64,000 nucleotides of DNA from positions 27,853 through 91,852 of the forward strand of contig NZ_LFQU01000016.1 in the NCBI RefSeq assembly GCF_001275135.1. The letters run 5' to 3'. The notes under the pieces are model-generated. The model was not told where the DNA came from. It saw only the letters and a program-made list of their open reading frames with translations, and did not search any database. The translations under genes were made by a program, and so were the position numbers. Of the stretch, positions 36,263 through 45,622 are shown piece after piece. Position 1 is the stretch's first letter. Every line of letters begins with the position of its first letter. This stretch comes from Xylanibacter rarus (GTDB lineage: Bacteria > Bacteroidota > Bacteroidia > Bacteroidales > Bacteroidaceae).

Positions 36263-37939
36263 ATGTTTGAAGGACAGCCTAAAGGGCTTTATGCGTTAGC
36301 GCTTGCAAATACGGGCGAACGCTTCGGTTATTACACAATGCTTGCAATTTTTACATTATTCTTGCAGGCTAAGTTTGGCTTTACAGCCACAGTTACATCC
36401 AATATCTTTGCCGGATTCTTGGCATTGGTCTATTTCCTCCCGGTTGTAGGCGGTATATTGGCTGATAAATTTGGTTTCGGTAAGATGGTGACATCCGGAA
36501 TCGTAGTTATGTTTATCGGCTATATATGTCTGGCGATACCTACTGGCAATAATGCTGTAGGAATTGCTGCCATGGTAGGATCTTTATTCCTGATAGCCCT
36601 AGGTACCGGTCTTTTTAAAGGCAACTTGCAGGTAATGGTTGGTAATCTTTATGATGATCCAAAGTATTCTGCAAAACGTGATACAGCCTTCTCAATATTC
36701 TATATGGCAATTAATATTGGTGCACTTTTTGCACCTACAGCTGCTGAGAAGATCACAGACTGGTATATGAAAACCCATAATTATGTTTATAATGGTGATA
36801 TTCCTGCCCTTGCACATCAGTATCTTGATGGTACTCTTTCTGGAGAGGCTTTGACGAAGTTTATATCTTTGGCATCTTCTCAGAATGTTGCAACTGACGC
36901 TTCTTCTCTTACAAATTTTGCAAACGACTACATCAACGTGCTTTCACAGTCATATCACATGGGATTTGCTGTAGCATGTGTATCATTGATTATTTCTATG
37001 CTTATTTATGTTTTAGGCCGTAAGACATTTAAGCATGCAGATGTGAATGTTAAGCAGGAAGCAGAAAATAACGGCGAATCTTCAGTTCATGTTCAAGAAC
37101 TTACTCCTGCAGAGACAAAGTCACGTGTCGTAGCTCTTTGCTTAGTGTTTGCTGTTGTGATTTTCTTCTGGATGGCATTCCATCAGAATGGTCTTACACT
37201 TACGTTCTTTGCGCGTGACTATACGGCTGCAACAGCCACAGGACTTACACGTATTGGCTTTGACGTATGGAATCTGGTACTCATTGCAATAGCTGTTTAC
37301 GGAATATTTGCTATATTCCAGTCAAAGGAATCAAAAGGTAAAATCATTTCTACAATTGTTACTATAGTTTCACTTGTTGTGTTGTACTTTAATTACAACG
37401 CAATGGACGAGTCTATAAGTATTCTTCCTCAGAAGTTCCAGCAGTTTAATCCCTTCTTCGTTGTTGCACTTACTCCTGTTTCTATGGCTGTATTCAGCTA
37501 TTTGGCTAATAAGGGCAAGGAACCTTCTGCACCGCGTAAAATAGGTATAGGTATGTTTATCGCTGCTGTTGGTTTCATGATCATGGTTCTTGGTTCATTT
37601 GGACTTCCTGTTCCAGATGCACTTGCATCAACTACGGGTGATTATCGTGTAACTCCAAACCTCCTAATCGGCACATATCTTGTTCTTACATTTGCCGAGT
37701 TGTTCCTTTCTCCGATGGGTATCTCTTTTGTATCAAAGGTTGCTCCTCCAAAGTATAAGGGACTTATGATGGGCGGATGGTTTGCAGCAACAGCCATTGG
37801 TAACTATTTAGTTTCTATTATCGGTATGCTATGGGGCAGTCTGCCATTGTGGATCTTGTGGGGTATTCTTGTTGTACTCTGTTTAATATCTGCAGTGTTT
37901 ATCTTCTCTATAATGAAGCGTTTGGAGAAGGTATGCTAA
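36263..37939 (+). CDS. POT/PTR-family peptide transporter
   Basis: A 558-residue proton-coupled oligopeptide transporter. The N-terminal NTGERFGYY is the family ExxERFxYY-type proton/peptide motif; about 14 membrane segments follow, with FSIFYMAINIGALFAP as the PTR signature (near residue 150) and a periplasmic or cytoplasmic insert at about 170-230. It imports di- and tripeptides in known members. It has its own promoter and terminator, so it is a separate unit from the sugar operon. Confidence 0.92.
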   Translation: MFEGQPKGLYALALANTGERFGYYTMLAIFTLFLQAKFGFTATVTSNIFAGFLALVYFLPVVGGILADKFGFGKMVTSGIVVMFIGYICLAIPTGNNAVGIAAMVGSLFLIALGTGLFKGNLQVMVGNLYDDPKYSAKRDTAFSIFYMAINIGALFAPTAAEKITDWYMKTHNYVYNGDIPALAHQYLDGTLSGEALTKFISLASSQNVATDASSLTNFANDYINVLSQSYHMGFAVACVSLIISMLIYVLGRKTFKHADVNVKQEAENNGESSVHVQELTPAETKSRVVALCLVFAVVIFFWMAFHQNGLTLTFFARDYTAATATGLTRIGFDVWNLVLIAIAVYGIFAIFQSKESKGKIISTIVTIVSLVVLYFNYNAMDESISILPQKFQQFNPFFVVALTPVSMAVFSYLANKGKEPSAPRKIGIGMFIAAVGFMIMVLGSFGLPVPDALASTTGDYRVTPNLLIGTYLVLTFAELFLSPMGISFVSKVAPPKYKGLMMGGWFAATAIGNYLVSIIGMLWGSLPLWILWGILVVLCLISAVFIFSIMKRLEKVC

Positions 37940-37968
37940 TGCCTGAAAATAATTATATCAAATAGATA

Positions 37969-38012
37969 ACAACCGGATAGCATATAAAAGAAGCTATCCG
38001 GTTGTCGTATTT
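37969..38012 (+). terminator. Terminator after the POT transporter
   Basis: ACAACCGGATAGC (37969-37981) pairs perfectly with GCTATCCGGTTGT (37993-38005), followed by a T-rich stretch. Confidence 0.9.
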
Positions 38013-38048
38013 TTTGAACTAATCTATTTTTTACTATAAGTTTTTATT

Positions 38049-39446
38049 ATGAGGATAATTTTATATGCATTCTTATTTGTGCTTTTGGGCTTTCAAAAAA
38101 TATCTGCTGACACTTTTCGTTGTATAGAATCAGAGCGGATTAACAAGCGTGATTCGTTATTGTCCATTATTACAGGAGCAAAAATTTCAGACAATATAAT
38201 TAGTATCACAGATTTTGGGGCCATTGGAGATGGGGTTAGGAATGATAAGCCGGCTTTTGACAAAGCAATGCAAAGTGCAGCGAAGCAGGGTGGGGCTCAT
38301 ATTATAGTGCCCCCTGGAACATTCCTGCTTAAAGGACCCATACATTTTGTGAGTAATGTTTGTCTTGAACTAATGGATGGGGCTATTATAAAATTTGATT
38401 CTAATCCTAAATATTATCTTCCTCTTGTTAAAACAAGTTGGGAAGGCACATTCTTATATAATTACAGTCCGTTTATTTATGGATATAATCTTCATGATAT
38501 ATCAATCATTGGCAAAGGAAAAATAGATGGCAATGCCTCTTCAACGTTTGCAACATGGAAGTCAAAGCAGAAGGAAGGGCAGGCTCTCAGCCGTAAAATG
38601 AATCATGAAGAGATTCCCATTGAATTGCGTCGTTTTGGAAACGGTTTTTGGTTAAGACCACAGCTTATACAATTCTACAATTGTAAAAATATAACCTTAT
38701 CTGATGTGTTTATAACTAATTCGCCTTTTTGGTGTATTCATTTACTTAAGAGCGAGAATGTCATATGCTGTTCCCTTCGTTACGATGCAAAACTTGTGAA
38801 TAATGATGGTATCGATCCTGAGTGTTCACGAAATATTTTGATAGAGAATATTGAGTTTAATAATGGTGATGACAATATTGCAATAAAAAGTGGACGAGAC
38901 AATGACGGATGGGCATCAACTATGCCTTCTGAAAACATTATTATACGTAATTGCCGTTTTAAAGGTTTGCATGCTGTAGTGCTTGGCAGCGAAATGTCTT
39001 CAGGAGTTCAAAATATTTTTGTCGAGAATTGCACATATGGTGGTTATTGTAAACGTGGAATATATATTAAGACCAATCCTGATCGTGGTGGATTTATCAA
39101 AAATCTATATGTGAAGAATTGTAGGTTTGATGAAGTAGAAGACTTGTTCTATGTTACAAGTATGTATGCTGGCGAAGGACTTAATAATATTCATTATACA
39201 GATGTAAAGAATATTTATGTTGACAGTCTTTTTTGCCGTAAAGTAAGAAAGGCAGGACTAGTATTACAGGGTACGTCTCAGAAACCGATGTCAGATGTTA
39301 TTTTTAGCAATGTTGAAATTCAAGAGGTGGATAATGCTGTAAGTTTTGACAATACGTTGAACGTTGAGATGCGAAGTTGCCATATTGGTGGACGTGTTGG
39401 TGTACCGTCTCAGGCTTCATCTGCAGATAAACTATTTGTGAAATAG
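38049..39446 (+). CDS. GH28 pectinase (polygalacturonase-like)
   Basis: A 465-residue secreted protein: signal peptide to about residue 20, ITDFGAIGDGVRNDKPAFDKA start typical of parallel beta-helix pectinases, then catalytic Asp motifs NNDGIDPEC and NGDDNIAIKSG, and RGIYIKTN matching the RxK substrate motif. The usual GHG triad reads LHAVVLGSE, keeping the His but not the second Gly. It would cleave pectic galacturonan or a related rhamnogalacturonan in the periplasm. It lies alone between two terminators, 3.6 kb from the apiose-type operon end to start. Confidence 0.88.
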   Translation: MRIILYAFLFVLLGFQKISADTFRCIESERINKRDSLLSIITGAKISDNIISITDFGAIGDGVRNDKPAFDKAMQSAAKQGGAHIIVPPGTFLLKGPIHFVSNVCLELMDGAIIKFDSNPKYYLPLVKTSWEGTFLYNYSPFIYGYNLHDISIIGKGKIDGNASSTFATWKSKQKEGQALSRKMNHEEIPIELRRFGNGFWLRPQLIQFYNCKNITLSDVFITNSPFWCIHLLKSENVICCSLRYDAKLVNNDGIDPECSRNILIENIEFNNGDDNIAIKSGRDNDGWASTMPSENIIIRNCRFKGLHAVVLGSEMSSGVQNIFVENCTYGGYCKRGIYIKTNPDRGGFIKNLYVKNCRFDEVEDLFYVTSMYAGEGLNNIHYTDVKNIYVDSLFCRKVRKAGLVLQGTSQKPMSDVIFSNVEIQEVDNAVSFDNTLNVEMRSCHIGGRVGVPSQASSADKLFVK

Positions 39447-39522
39447 TGATAATTATGTGTCATGCAAACATTGCAATCAGCATGTATAAAGTAAAATCAT
39501 GATAAGATAAATACATTATAAC

Positions 39523-39558
39523 AAAGAGGGCGTCTTAAAAAAGAAAGACACCCTCTTT
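39523..39558. terminator. Bidirectional terminator between GH28 gene and lpdA
   Basis: AAAGAGGGCGTCTT (39523-39536) pairs with AAGACACCCTCTTT (39545-39558) with one G-T pair; T and A flanks serve both convergent genes. Confidence 0.85.
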
Positions 39559-39591
39559 GGCGTTTGGTAGTAATCTGCTTATAGTCAGAAG

Positions 39592-40917
39592 CTATAATGC
39601 TGCATCATGAAGAATTTCTTCAAGCGTTGGATGAGTATGAATTATATCAACTAAGTTTTCTGTTGTTCCGTTGAAATTCATAATAGCCGTTGCTTCCTGA
39701 ATCAAATCAGCAGCATGAGCCCCATATGCATGGCATCCGATAATCTTATTATCTTGATCTGTTATCAACTTTACCATGCCTTCGCTTTCATCCATAGCCA
39801 GAGCTTTACCATTAGAACGATAAAATCCTTTACGGGTATTATATTCAATACCCATTGAGTCACATTGGTCAGAAGTTAAACCAACTCCTGCAACTTCAGG
39901 ATTAGTGAACACAGCTGCGGGCATAATTTCCATGCGTATAGCATCTTTCTTTCCGCAAATATGATTTACTGCCCTCATGCCTTGAGCAGTGGCAGCATGT
40001 GCAAGCATTGCACGTCCGTTAACATCACCAATAGCATATATTCCACATATGTTGGTTTGCATATTGTCATCAACTTTGATTCCCTTGTTATCATAGTTGA
40101 TATCTGTATTTTCAAGCCCAAGTCCTTCTATGTTTGGTTTGCGGCCTGTCGCAACAAGTACAATATCGGCTTCAACTTCTTGAGGTCTGTTTTTCTTGTC
40201 AAAGCATACTATTAACTTATTGTTATTTTTATGTATGCTTTTTACAGCAGACTGCATATTAAAGTTAATTCCGCGGCGCTCCATAACTTTGCGCATGCGT
40301 TTTGCTATATCAGAGTCAATTGCGGGGAGACATTCTTTTAGAAACTCAATGACAGTAACATCGCTTCCAAACGTTTTAAACACTGAAGCGAACTCCATCC
40401 CTATTACTCCTGCTCCAATTATGCATAAATGTTTTGGAAGCTTTTCCAAATTAAGAAGTTCTGTTGACGTAACAACTCCTTCTTCGTCAATGCCTTCGAT
40501 TGGAGGTAATTTTGATTCCGAACCGGTTGCAATTATAATGTTATCAGCTGTATATTCTTCACCGCCTGCAATAATAGTCTTAGAATCTTTAAATGAAGCA
40601 CGTTCTTTTATAAATGTTATGCCAGGAGATTTCATAAGTCCCTCAACTCCTTCACGGAGTTGGGCGGTTACTTGTTCTTTGCGAGTCATGGCTTTGTTGA
40701 AATCAACTTCTGGTCGTGAACCTGTCATTGTTGCAACTGCTTCTATCATGTCTGCTTCATGGCATAGTGTTTTTGTTGGTATACATCCTCTGTTAAGACA
40801 TGTTCCACCTGCTTGTCTGTCTTCAAAAATTATTGTATTGAGGCCATTTTTTGCTGCATGGCATGCAGTGTTATATCCACCGGGCCCACTACCAATTATA
40901 ATAAGGTCTGTTTTCAT
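39592..40917 (-). CDS. lpdA: Dihydrolipoyl dehydrogenase (glycine cleavage L-protein)
   Basis: A 441-residue flavoprotein disulfide reductase that reoxidises dihydrolipoyl-H-protein with NAD+. It has an FAD motif IIGSGPGGYNTA, the redox pair Cys40 and Cys45 in CLNRGCIPTK, an NAD motif IIGAGVIGMEFAS, and the catalytic HTHPTLEE at the C-terminus. It is last in the gcv cluster; a hairpin lies between it and gcvPB, so it may be expressed partly on its own. Confidence 0.94.
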   Translation of the reverse strand: MKTDLIIIGSGPGGYNTACHAAKNGLNTIIFEDRQAGGTCLNRGCIPTKTLCHEADMIEAVATMTGSRPEVDFNKAMTRKEQVTAQLREGVEGLMKSPGITFIKERASFKDSKTIIAGGEEYTADNIIIATGSESKLPPIEGIDEEGVVTSTELLNLEKLPKHLCIIGAGVIGMEFASVFKTFGSDVTVIEFLKECLPAIDSDIAKRMRKVMERRGINFNMQSAVKSIHKNNNKLIVCFDKKNRPQEVEADIVLVATGRKPNIEGLGLENTDINYDNKGIKVDDNMQTNICGIYAIGDVNGRAMLAHAATAQGMRAVNHICGKKDAIRMEIMPAAVFTNPEVAGVGLTSDQCDSMGIEYNTRKGFYRSNGKALAMDESEGMVKLITDQDNKIIGCHAYGAHAADLIQEATAIMNFNGTTENLVDIIHTHPTLEEILHDAAL

Positions 40918-40984
40918 TTATTAGTATTTTCTTTAATTATATTGTATAAAGATATTCTTCTTTAAAACATTTTTATGGGATAAA

Positions 40985-41032
40985 AGTAAGTCTTGCCGGC
41001 TTCGTGTATTTCAGAAATCGACAAGACTTACT
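40985..41032 (-). terminator. Hairpin between gcvPB and lpdA
   Basis: AGTAAGTCTTG (40985-40995) pairs perfectly with CAAGACTTACT (41022-41032). On the minus strand it is followed by TTTT, so it could stop or attenuate transcription from gcvPB into lpdA. Confidence 0.7.
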
Positions 41033-41054
41033 GCCAAAATAGTCTGTAAAGAGA

Positions 41055-42500
41055 TTATCCTTTATATCTCAACACAGGTTGTTTGGCTGCCAACACATCA
41101 TCTACACGTCCTATTGGGGTGTTGTGAGGTGCAGTTTTAACAAGTTCAGGATTATCTTTTGCCTCTTGGGCTATTATACGCATAATGTTGATAAATTCGT
41201 CTATAGTTTCCTTGCTTTCCGTTTCAGTCGGTTCAATCATCATTGCTTCATGGAATAGCAGAGGGAAGTAAATTGTCGGAGCATGGAATCCATAGTCCAA
41301 CAAACGCTTGGCAACATCCATAGTGGTCACACCTGTCGATTTGTCTTTGAGTCCGTTGAACACAAATTCATGTTTGCAAATAGAGGCAATCGGTAGGTCG
41401 TATACATCTTTTAGACGTTCTTTAATATAGTTAGCATTAAGTGTTGCTAATGGACCTGCCATCTTTATATTCTCTTTTCCTAATGACAGAATATATGAAT
41501 AAGCCTTTACCGCAACACCAAAGTTTCCTAGGTATGCTCCTACATGAATATCACCTTCACCTTGAGTCTGAACTTTGTAGGTGTCACCTTCTTTGACTAC
41601 TTTAGGGCAGGGGAGTAGATGTTCCATCCCTTTTCTTACGCCTACAGGACCACAGCCGGGACCGCCACCTCCATGAGGCGTTGAGAATGTTTTATGAAGA
41701 TTTATGTGCATTACATCGAAACCCATGTCACCAGGACGGCATACACCGAGCATTGGATTAAGGTTTGCACCATCATAATACATTAGTCCACCGCATTCAT
41801 GAACTAGCTTAGCTATTTCCGGAATTTCTTTTTCAAACAATCCTAATGTATTAGGATTTGTCATCATCATTGCAGCGACTGTATCATCAAGCAGTCCGCG
41901 AAGATCGTTTACGTCAACAATTCCTTCTGCTGTACTTTTTACCTCAACAATCTCAAGTCCACATACTGCAGCAGAAGCAGGATTTGTTCCGTGAGCAGAG
42001 TCAGGTATGATTACTTTTACACGTTTGTGGTCGCCTCGGCTCTCATGCCATGCACGAATAATCATAAGACCGGTCAACTCTCCGTGTGCACCTGCAAAAG
42101 GATTCAATGTAAACTCTTCAAGGCCTGTTATTGCAGCAAGTGATTTTTGTAGGTTATAATAAACCTCCAATGCACCTTGGCATGTATTTTCTGGTTGCTG
42201 TGGATGCAAAGCTGTAAATGCGTCTGCTGCAGCCATTTCTTCATTTATTGAAGGGTTATATTTCATGGTACAGCTTCCTAAGGGATAGAAGCCGTTGTTA
42301 ACACCAAAGTTGTTTCCGCTAAGATTTGTATAATGACGTACAACTGTAAGTTCATCACATTCAGGAAGCATGGCATCTTTGCTTCTTTTCATTTCTGCGG
42401 GCAGAGTATAATTGCCGAATTTATTTTCTGGCATCGAGTAGCCCTTTCTTCCGGGGTGAGATAACTCGAATATTAATTTGCCATATAATTTGTTATTCAT
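41055..42500 (-). CDS. gcvPB: Glycine dehydrogenase (decarboxylating) subunit 2
   Basis: The C-terminal half of P-protein as a separate 481-residue subunit. The PLP-binding Lys lies in INLHKTFSTPHGGGGPG; other P-protein motifs are PLGSCTMKYNP and PDSAHGTNPASA. With GcvPA it decarboxylates glycine and loads the aminomethyl group on H-protein. It follows gcvPA by 40 bp. Confidence 0.97.
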   Translation of the reverse strand: MNNKLYGKLIFELSHPGRKGYSMPENKFGNYTLPAEMKRSKDAMLPECDELTVVRHYTNLSGNNFGVNNGFYPLGSCTMKYNPSINEEMAAADAFTALHPQQPENTCQGALEVYYNLQKSLAAITGLEEFTLNPFAGAHGELTGLMIIRAWHESRGDHKRVKVIIPDSAHGTNPASAAVCGLEIVEVKSTAEGIVDVNDLRGLLDDTVAAMMMTNPNTLGLFEKEIPEIAKLVHECGGLMYYDGANLNPMLGVCRPGDMGFDVMHINLHKTFSTPHGGGGPGCGPVGVRKGMEHLLPCPKVVKEGDTYKVQTQGEGDIHVGAYLGNFGVAVKAYSYILSLGKENIKMAGPLATLNANYIKERLKDVYDLPIASICKHEFVFNGLKDKSTGVTTMDVAKRLLDYGFHAPTIYFPLLFHEAMMIEPTETESKETIDEFINIMRIIAQEAKDNPELVKTAPHNTPIGRVDDVLAAKQPVLRYKG

Positions 42501-42540
42501 GATTGTGCTTTTTCAGATTGTTAAAATAACGGTTACATGT

Positions 42541-43857
42541 TTATTTGCATAGATCAACTAATTTGTCTATTTCTTCTTTAGTGCGGTTCTCTGTTACTGC
42601 AAACATTATTGTGTCATCTGCTACTTTTATACCGCCCAGAATACCATTGTCCATTAGTTTTTTCTGCAGCTCGTCTACGTTCCCGTCATATTTGACGCAG
42701 AATTCATTAAAGAAAGGTTTGTCGTATGCGAGTTTAAAGTGTCCCGTATTTTTAAGTTGATCACAAAGATAGTGTGCTCCGGAATATGATAGAGTTGCAG
42801 CTTCTTTAAGGCCTTCTTTGCCCATCACTGACATATATATTGTAACAAATAATGCCATCAAACTTTGATTTGAACAAATGTTTGATGTTGCCTTTTGGCG
42901 GCGTATATGCTGTTCTCTTGCTTGTAATGTAAGTACAAAAGTGCGTTGTCCTCTGCTGTCACGTGTTTCTCCGACAATACGTCCTGGCATTTTGCGCATA
43001 AGCTTTTCTGTACAGCATAAATACCCGATATATGGACCTCCGAATGACATTGGAACACCTAAAGACTGGGCCTCACCTACAGCGATATCAGCTCCAAGTT
43101 CTCCTGGGGTCTTTAGTAGTGCTAAGTCAGCTGCTACGCTATTCATAATCATTAAGGCCTTATGTTCATGGCATTTATCTGCCAGGCCATCATAATCTTC
43201 AATTATTCCGTAACGATTGGGCTGTTGTACAACCACTCCTGCGACATTTCCTTTTTCAAGCAGAGAAGACATTGATTTCATATCTGTAACTCCCTCTTCC
43301 TGCTTTACCATTTCTATTTTGATATTGTGGAAATGAGCATATGTATTAATAACTGCAAGAGTCCTTGGATCTATTGTTTCAGATACAAGCACTGTATCAG
43401 CTTTTCTTGCAGCTCCGAATGCCATCATTACAGCTTCTGCAGTAGCAGTCGTACCATCATACATTGATGCATTTGAAACATCCATACCTGTTAGTTCTGT
43501 CATCATACTTTGATATTCAAAGATATAATGTAACGTTCCTTGTGAAATTTCAGCCTGGTATGGCGTGTAACTTGTCAGGAATTCAGAACGTTGTATTAAT
43601 TGTGGTATTATTGCTGGGGTATAGTGGTCGTATACTCCAGCTCCGGCAAAACATGTGTATTTCTTGTTCTTCTCGCCAATCTTGCTGAATAATTGACGTA
43701 TTTCTACTTCGCTTTTGGCTTCAGGTAATTCATACTGGTCCTTAAAGATAATCTCTTCAGGTACTTCGGCATAAAGTTCTTTCAGCGATTTAGCTCCGAT
43801 GACATTGAGCATTTGTTCAATGTCTTCTTCTGTATGAGGAAAATATTTGTAAGCCAT
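42541..43857 (-). CDS. gcvPA: Glycine dehydrogenase (decarboxylating) subunit 1
   Basis: The N-terminal half of P-protein (438 residues): CFAGAGVYDHYTPAIIPQL, TPYQAEISQGTLHYIFEYQS and DVSNASMYDGTTA are conserved. It lacks the PLP Lys, which is on GcvPB, as expected for the two-gene form. A 195-bp gap with a long-range inverted repeat separates it from gcvH. Confidence 0.97.
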   Translation of the reverse strand: MAYKYFPHTEEDIEQMLNVIGAKSLKELYAEVPEEIIFKDQYELPEAKSEVEIRQLFSKIGEKNKKYTCFAGAGVYDHYTPAIIPQLIQRSEFLTSYTPYQAEISQGTLHYIFEYQSMMTELTGMDVSNASMYDGTTATAEAVMMAFGAARKADTVLVSETIDPRTLAVINTYAHFHNIKIEMVKQEEGVTDMKSMSSLLEKGNVAGVVVQQPNRYGIIEDYDGLADKCHEHKALMIMNSVAADLALLKTPGELGADIAVGEAQSLGVPMSFGGPYIGYLCCTEKLMRKMPGRIVGETRDSRGQRTFVLTLQAREQHIRRQKATSNICSNQSLMALFVTIYMSVMGKEGLKEAATLSYSGAHYLCDQLKNTGHFKLAYDKPFFNEFCVKYDGNVDELQKKLMDNGILGGIKVADDTIMFAVTENRTKEEIDKLVDLCK

Positions 43858-43910
43858 TAGGATTTAAGGTGTAAGAGTTTGTATATGTTTACGATAAATA
43901 TAAAGAAGTA

Positions 43911-44037
43911 TTTGGAGTTAATTGAAGTTTTAATCTTTAGGTTGTACATATATTTATGGCTATCAAAATCAGATATTTTAGATTTTTATTCACCCTTTTG
44001 TACGAAACAAGACATGCACGCTTCAATTAACCCCAAA
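43911..44037. repeat. 17-bp inverted repeat between gcvH and gcvPA
   Basis: TTTGGAGTTAATTGAAG (43911-43927) and CTTCAATTAACCCCAAA (44021-44037) are complementary with one mismatch, 93 nt apart. It fills most of the gap between gcvH and gcvPA and would form a long stem in the mRNA. Could be a small mobile remnant, a processing site or an attenuator. Confidence 0.6.
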
Positions 44038-44052
44038 ATATTGACGTAATTT

Positions 44053-44433
44053 TTATTTCTCACAGAAATTCTTATAAGCTTCTGCGTCCATAAGTTCGTT
44101 GAGTTCTTCTTTATTTGTCAGTTCAACCTTTATGATCCAGTTTTCATATGCATCCTTGTTAACAAGTTCTGGTGTATCTTCAAGGTTTTCGTTAATCTCA
44201 ACGACAGTTCCGCTTACAGGAGATATAAGGTCGCTTGCAGCTTTTACGCTTTCAACAGCACCGAAGTCTTCGCCTGCTTCGATTTCGTCGTCAACTTCAG
44301 GCATATCAACATAAACTACGTTTCCAAGTGCATTTTGAGCGTAGTCTGTGATACCGATATAACCATATTCACCTTCAACTCTTACAAATTCGTGTGACTC
44401 AGAGTAATAGAGTCCTTCAATAACTTTTGCCAT
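44053..44433 (-). CDS. gcvH: Glycine cleavage system H protein
   Basis: A 126-residue lipoyl carrier of the glycine cleavage system. The lipoylated Lys64 lies in AVESVKAASDL. The family start YYSESHEFVRVEGEYGYIGIT is clear. It carries the aminomethyl group from P- to T-protein. Confidence 0.98.
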   Translation of the reverse strand: MAKVIEGLYYSESHEFVRVEGEYGYIGITDYAQNALGNVVYVDMPEVDDEIEAGEDFGAVESVKAASDLISPVSGTVVEINENLEDTPELVNKDAYENWIIKVELTNKEELNELMDAEAYKNFCEK

Positions 44434-44506
44434 AATATTATCTTTATTTTTAGTTGTTATTTATGTTTTAATCTTATAAAATATTGCTGTATAATGAGCT
44501 ATATTT

Positions 44507-45598
44507 TTATTTCTTATAATGTTTTTGATAGAATGCTTTTTTCACAATAGTTCCTGGATAAGATTTCTTGCGAATTTGCACTTCAACTTGATTGCCAAGT
44601 TTTGCACATTCTGCATCAATTAAGGCCATGCATACACTTTTCTGAGTGGATATTGATTGGTAGCCTGTTGTAACCTTTCCTATTTCTTTGCCATTGCATG
44701 TTACTGTATATCCATGACGTGGTATCGCTTTGTCATGCAGTTCTATACCTGCTACCTTTAGCTTAATTCCTTCTGCCTTTTGTTTCGCAATGGCTTCTTT
44801 TCCAATAAATTCTGGTTTGTCGAGTTTACAGAACATGCTCAGACCAGCCATAACAGGTGTTATCTTGTCGCTTAGTTCGTTACCATATAGAGGAAGTCCT
44901 GCTTCAAAACGTAAAGTGTCACGGCAGCCAAGACCACATGGTTTACAGCGTCCGCTCTTCATTAATTCATCCCATGCTTTTCTAATATATTCATGGCTAC
45001 TATAGATCTCAAATCCGTCTTCGCCAGTATATCCAGTACGGCTTATAATTGTTTCTACACCATCTATCATTACAGTTTTAGCTGTATAGAATGTAAGATC
45101 ACTACATTCTTGACCTAAAACCTCTCTCATGACATCTTCTGCCTCAGGACCTTGCACTGCCAACTGGCCGTAATAGTCTGAACGGTTTGTTATCTCAACG
45201 TCATAACCTTTTGCATTATCGTTAATCCATTTAGCATCTTTATCTATATTGGCTGCATTTATTACAAGGAAGAAGTTGTTTTCTCCCATTTTATATACTA
45301 AAAGGTCATCTACAACACCACCATCTTCATACAGCATCATGCCATAGTAAACTTTGCCTACTGTGGCGTCTTTAATGTCATTTGTAAATATATGACTTAC
45401 ATATTTCTCTGCATCATTACCTGTAACGGTTATTTCGCCCATATGTGACACATCAAACACTCCACAATGCTGTCTTACCGCATTGTGTTCATCGATGATT
45501 GATGTGTACTGAATTGGCATATCAAAACCGCCGAAGGGTTGCATTAGCGCTCCGGCCTCAACATGCTTGTCATGCAGACAGGTTTTTTTGTTTTCCAT
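44507..45598 (-). CDS. gcvT: Glycine cleavage system T protein (aminomethyltransferase)
   Basis: 363 residues. It transfers the methylene group to tetrahydrofolate and releases ammonia. Motifs: FGGFDMPIQYTSI, GVFDVSHMGEI, SRTGYTGEDGFEIY and LRFEAGLPLYGNEL. It lies 24 bp after lplA and 73 bp before gcvH. Confidence 0.97.
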   Translation of the reverse strand: MENKKTCLHDKHVEAGALMQPFGGFDMPIQYTSIIDEHNAVRQHCGVFDVSHMGEITVTGNDAEKYVSHIFTNDIKDATVGKVYYGMMLYEDGGVVDDLLVYKMGENNFFLVINAANIDKDAKWINDNAKGYDVEITNRSDYYGQLAVQGPEAEDVMREVLGQECSDLTFYTAKTVMIDGVETIISRTGYTGEDGFEIYSSHEYIRKAWDELMKSGRCKPCGLGCRDTLRFEAGLPLYGNELSDKITPVMAGLSMFCKLDKPEFIGKEAIAKQKAEGIKLKVAGIELHDKAIPRHGYTVTCNGKEIGKVTTGYQSISTQKSVCMALIDAECAKLGNQVEVQIRKKSYPGTIVKKAFYQKHYKK

Positions 45599-45622
45599 AT
45601 TTTCTAAGGTTTTTAAATGTTT

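Noticed and set aside
40196-40924. 242-codon plus-strand frame opposite lpdA
   Set aside because: Entirely antisense to a well-conserved lpdA; no family likeness or start signals.
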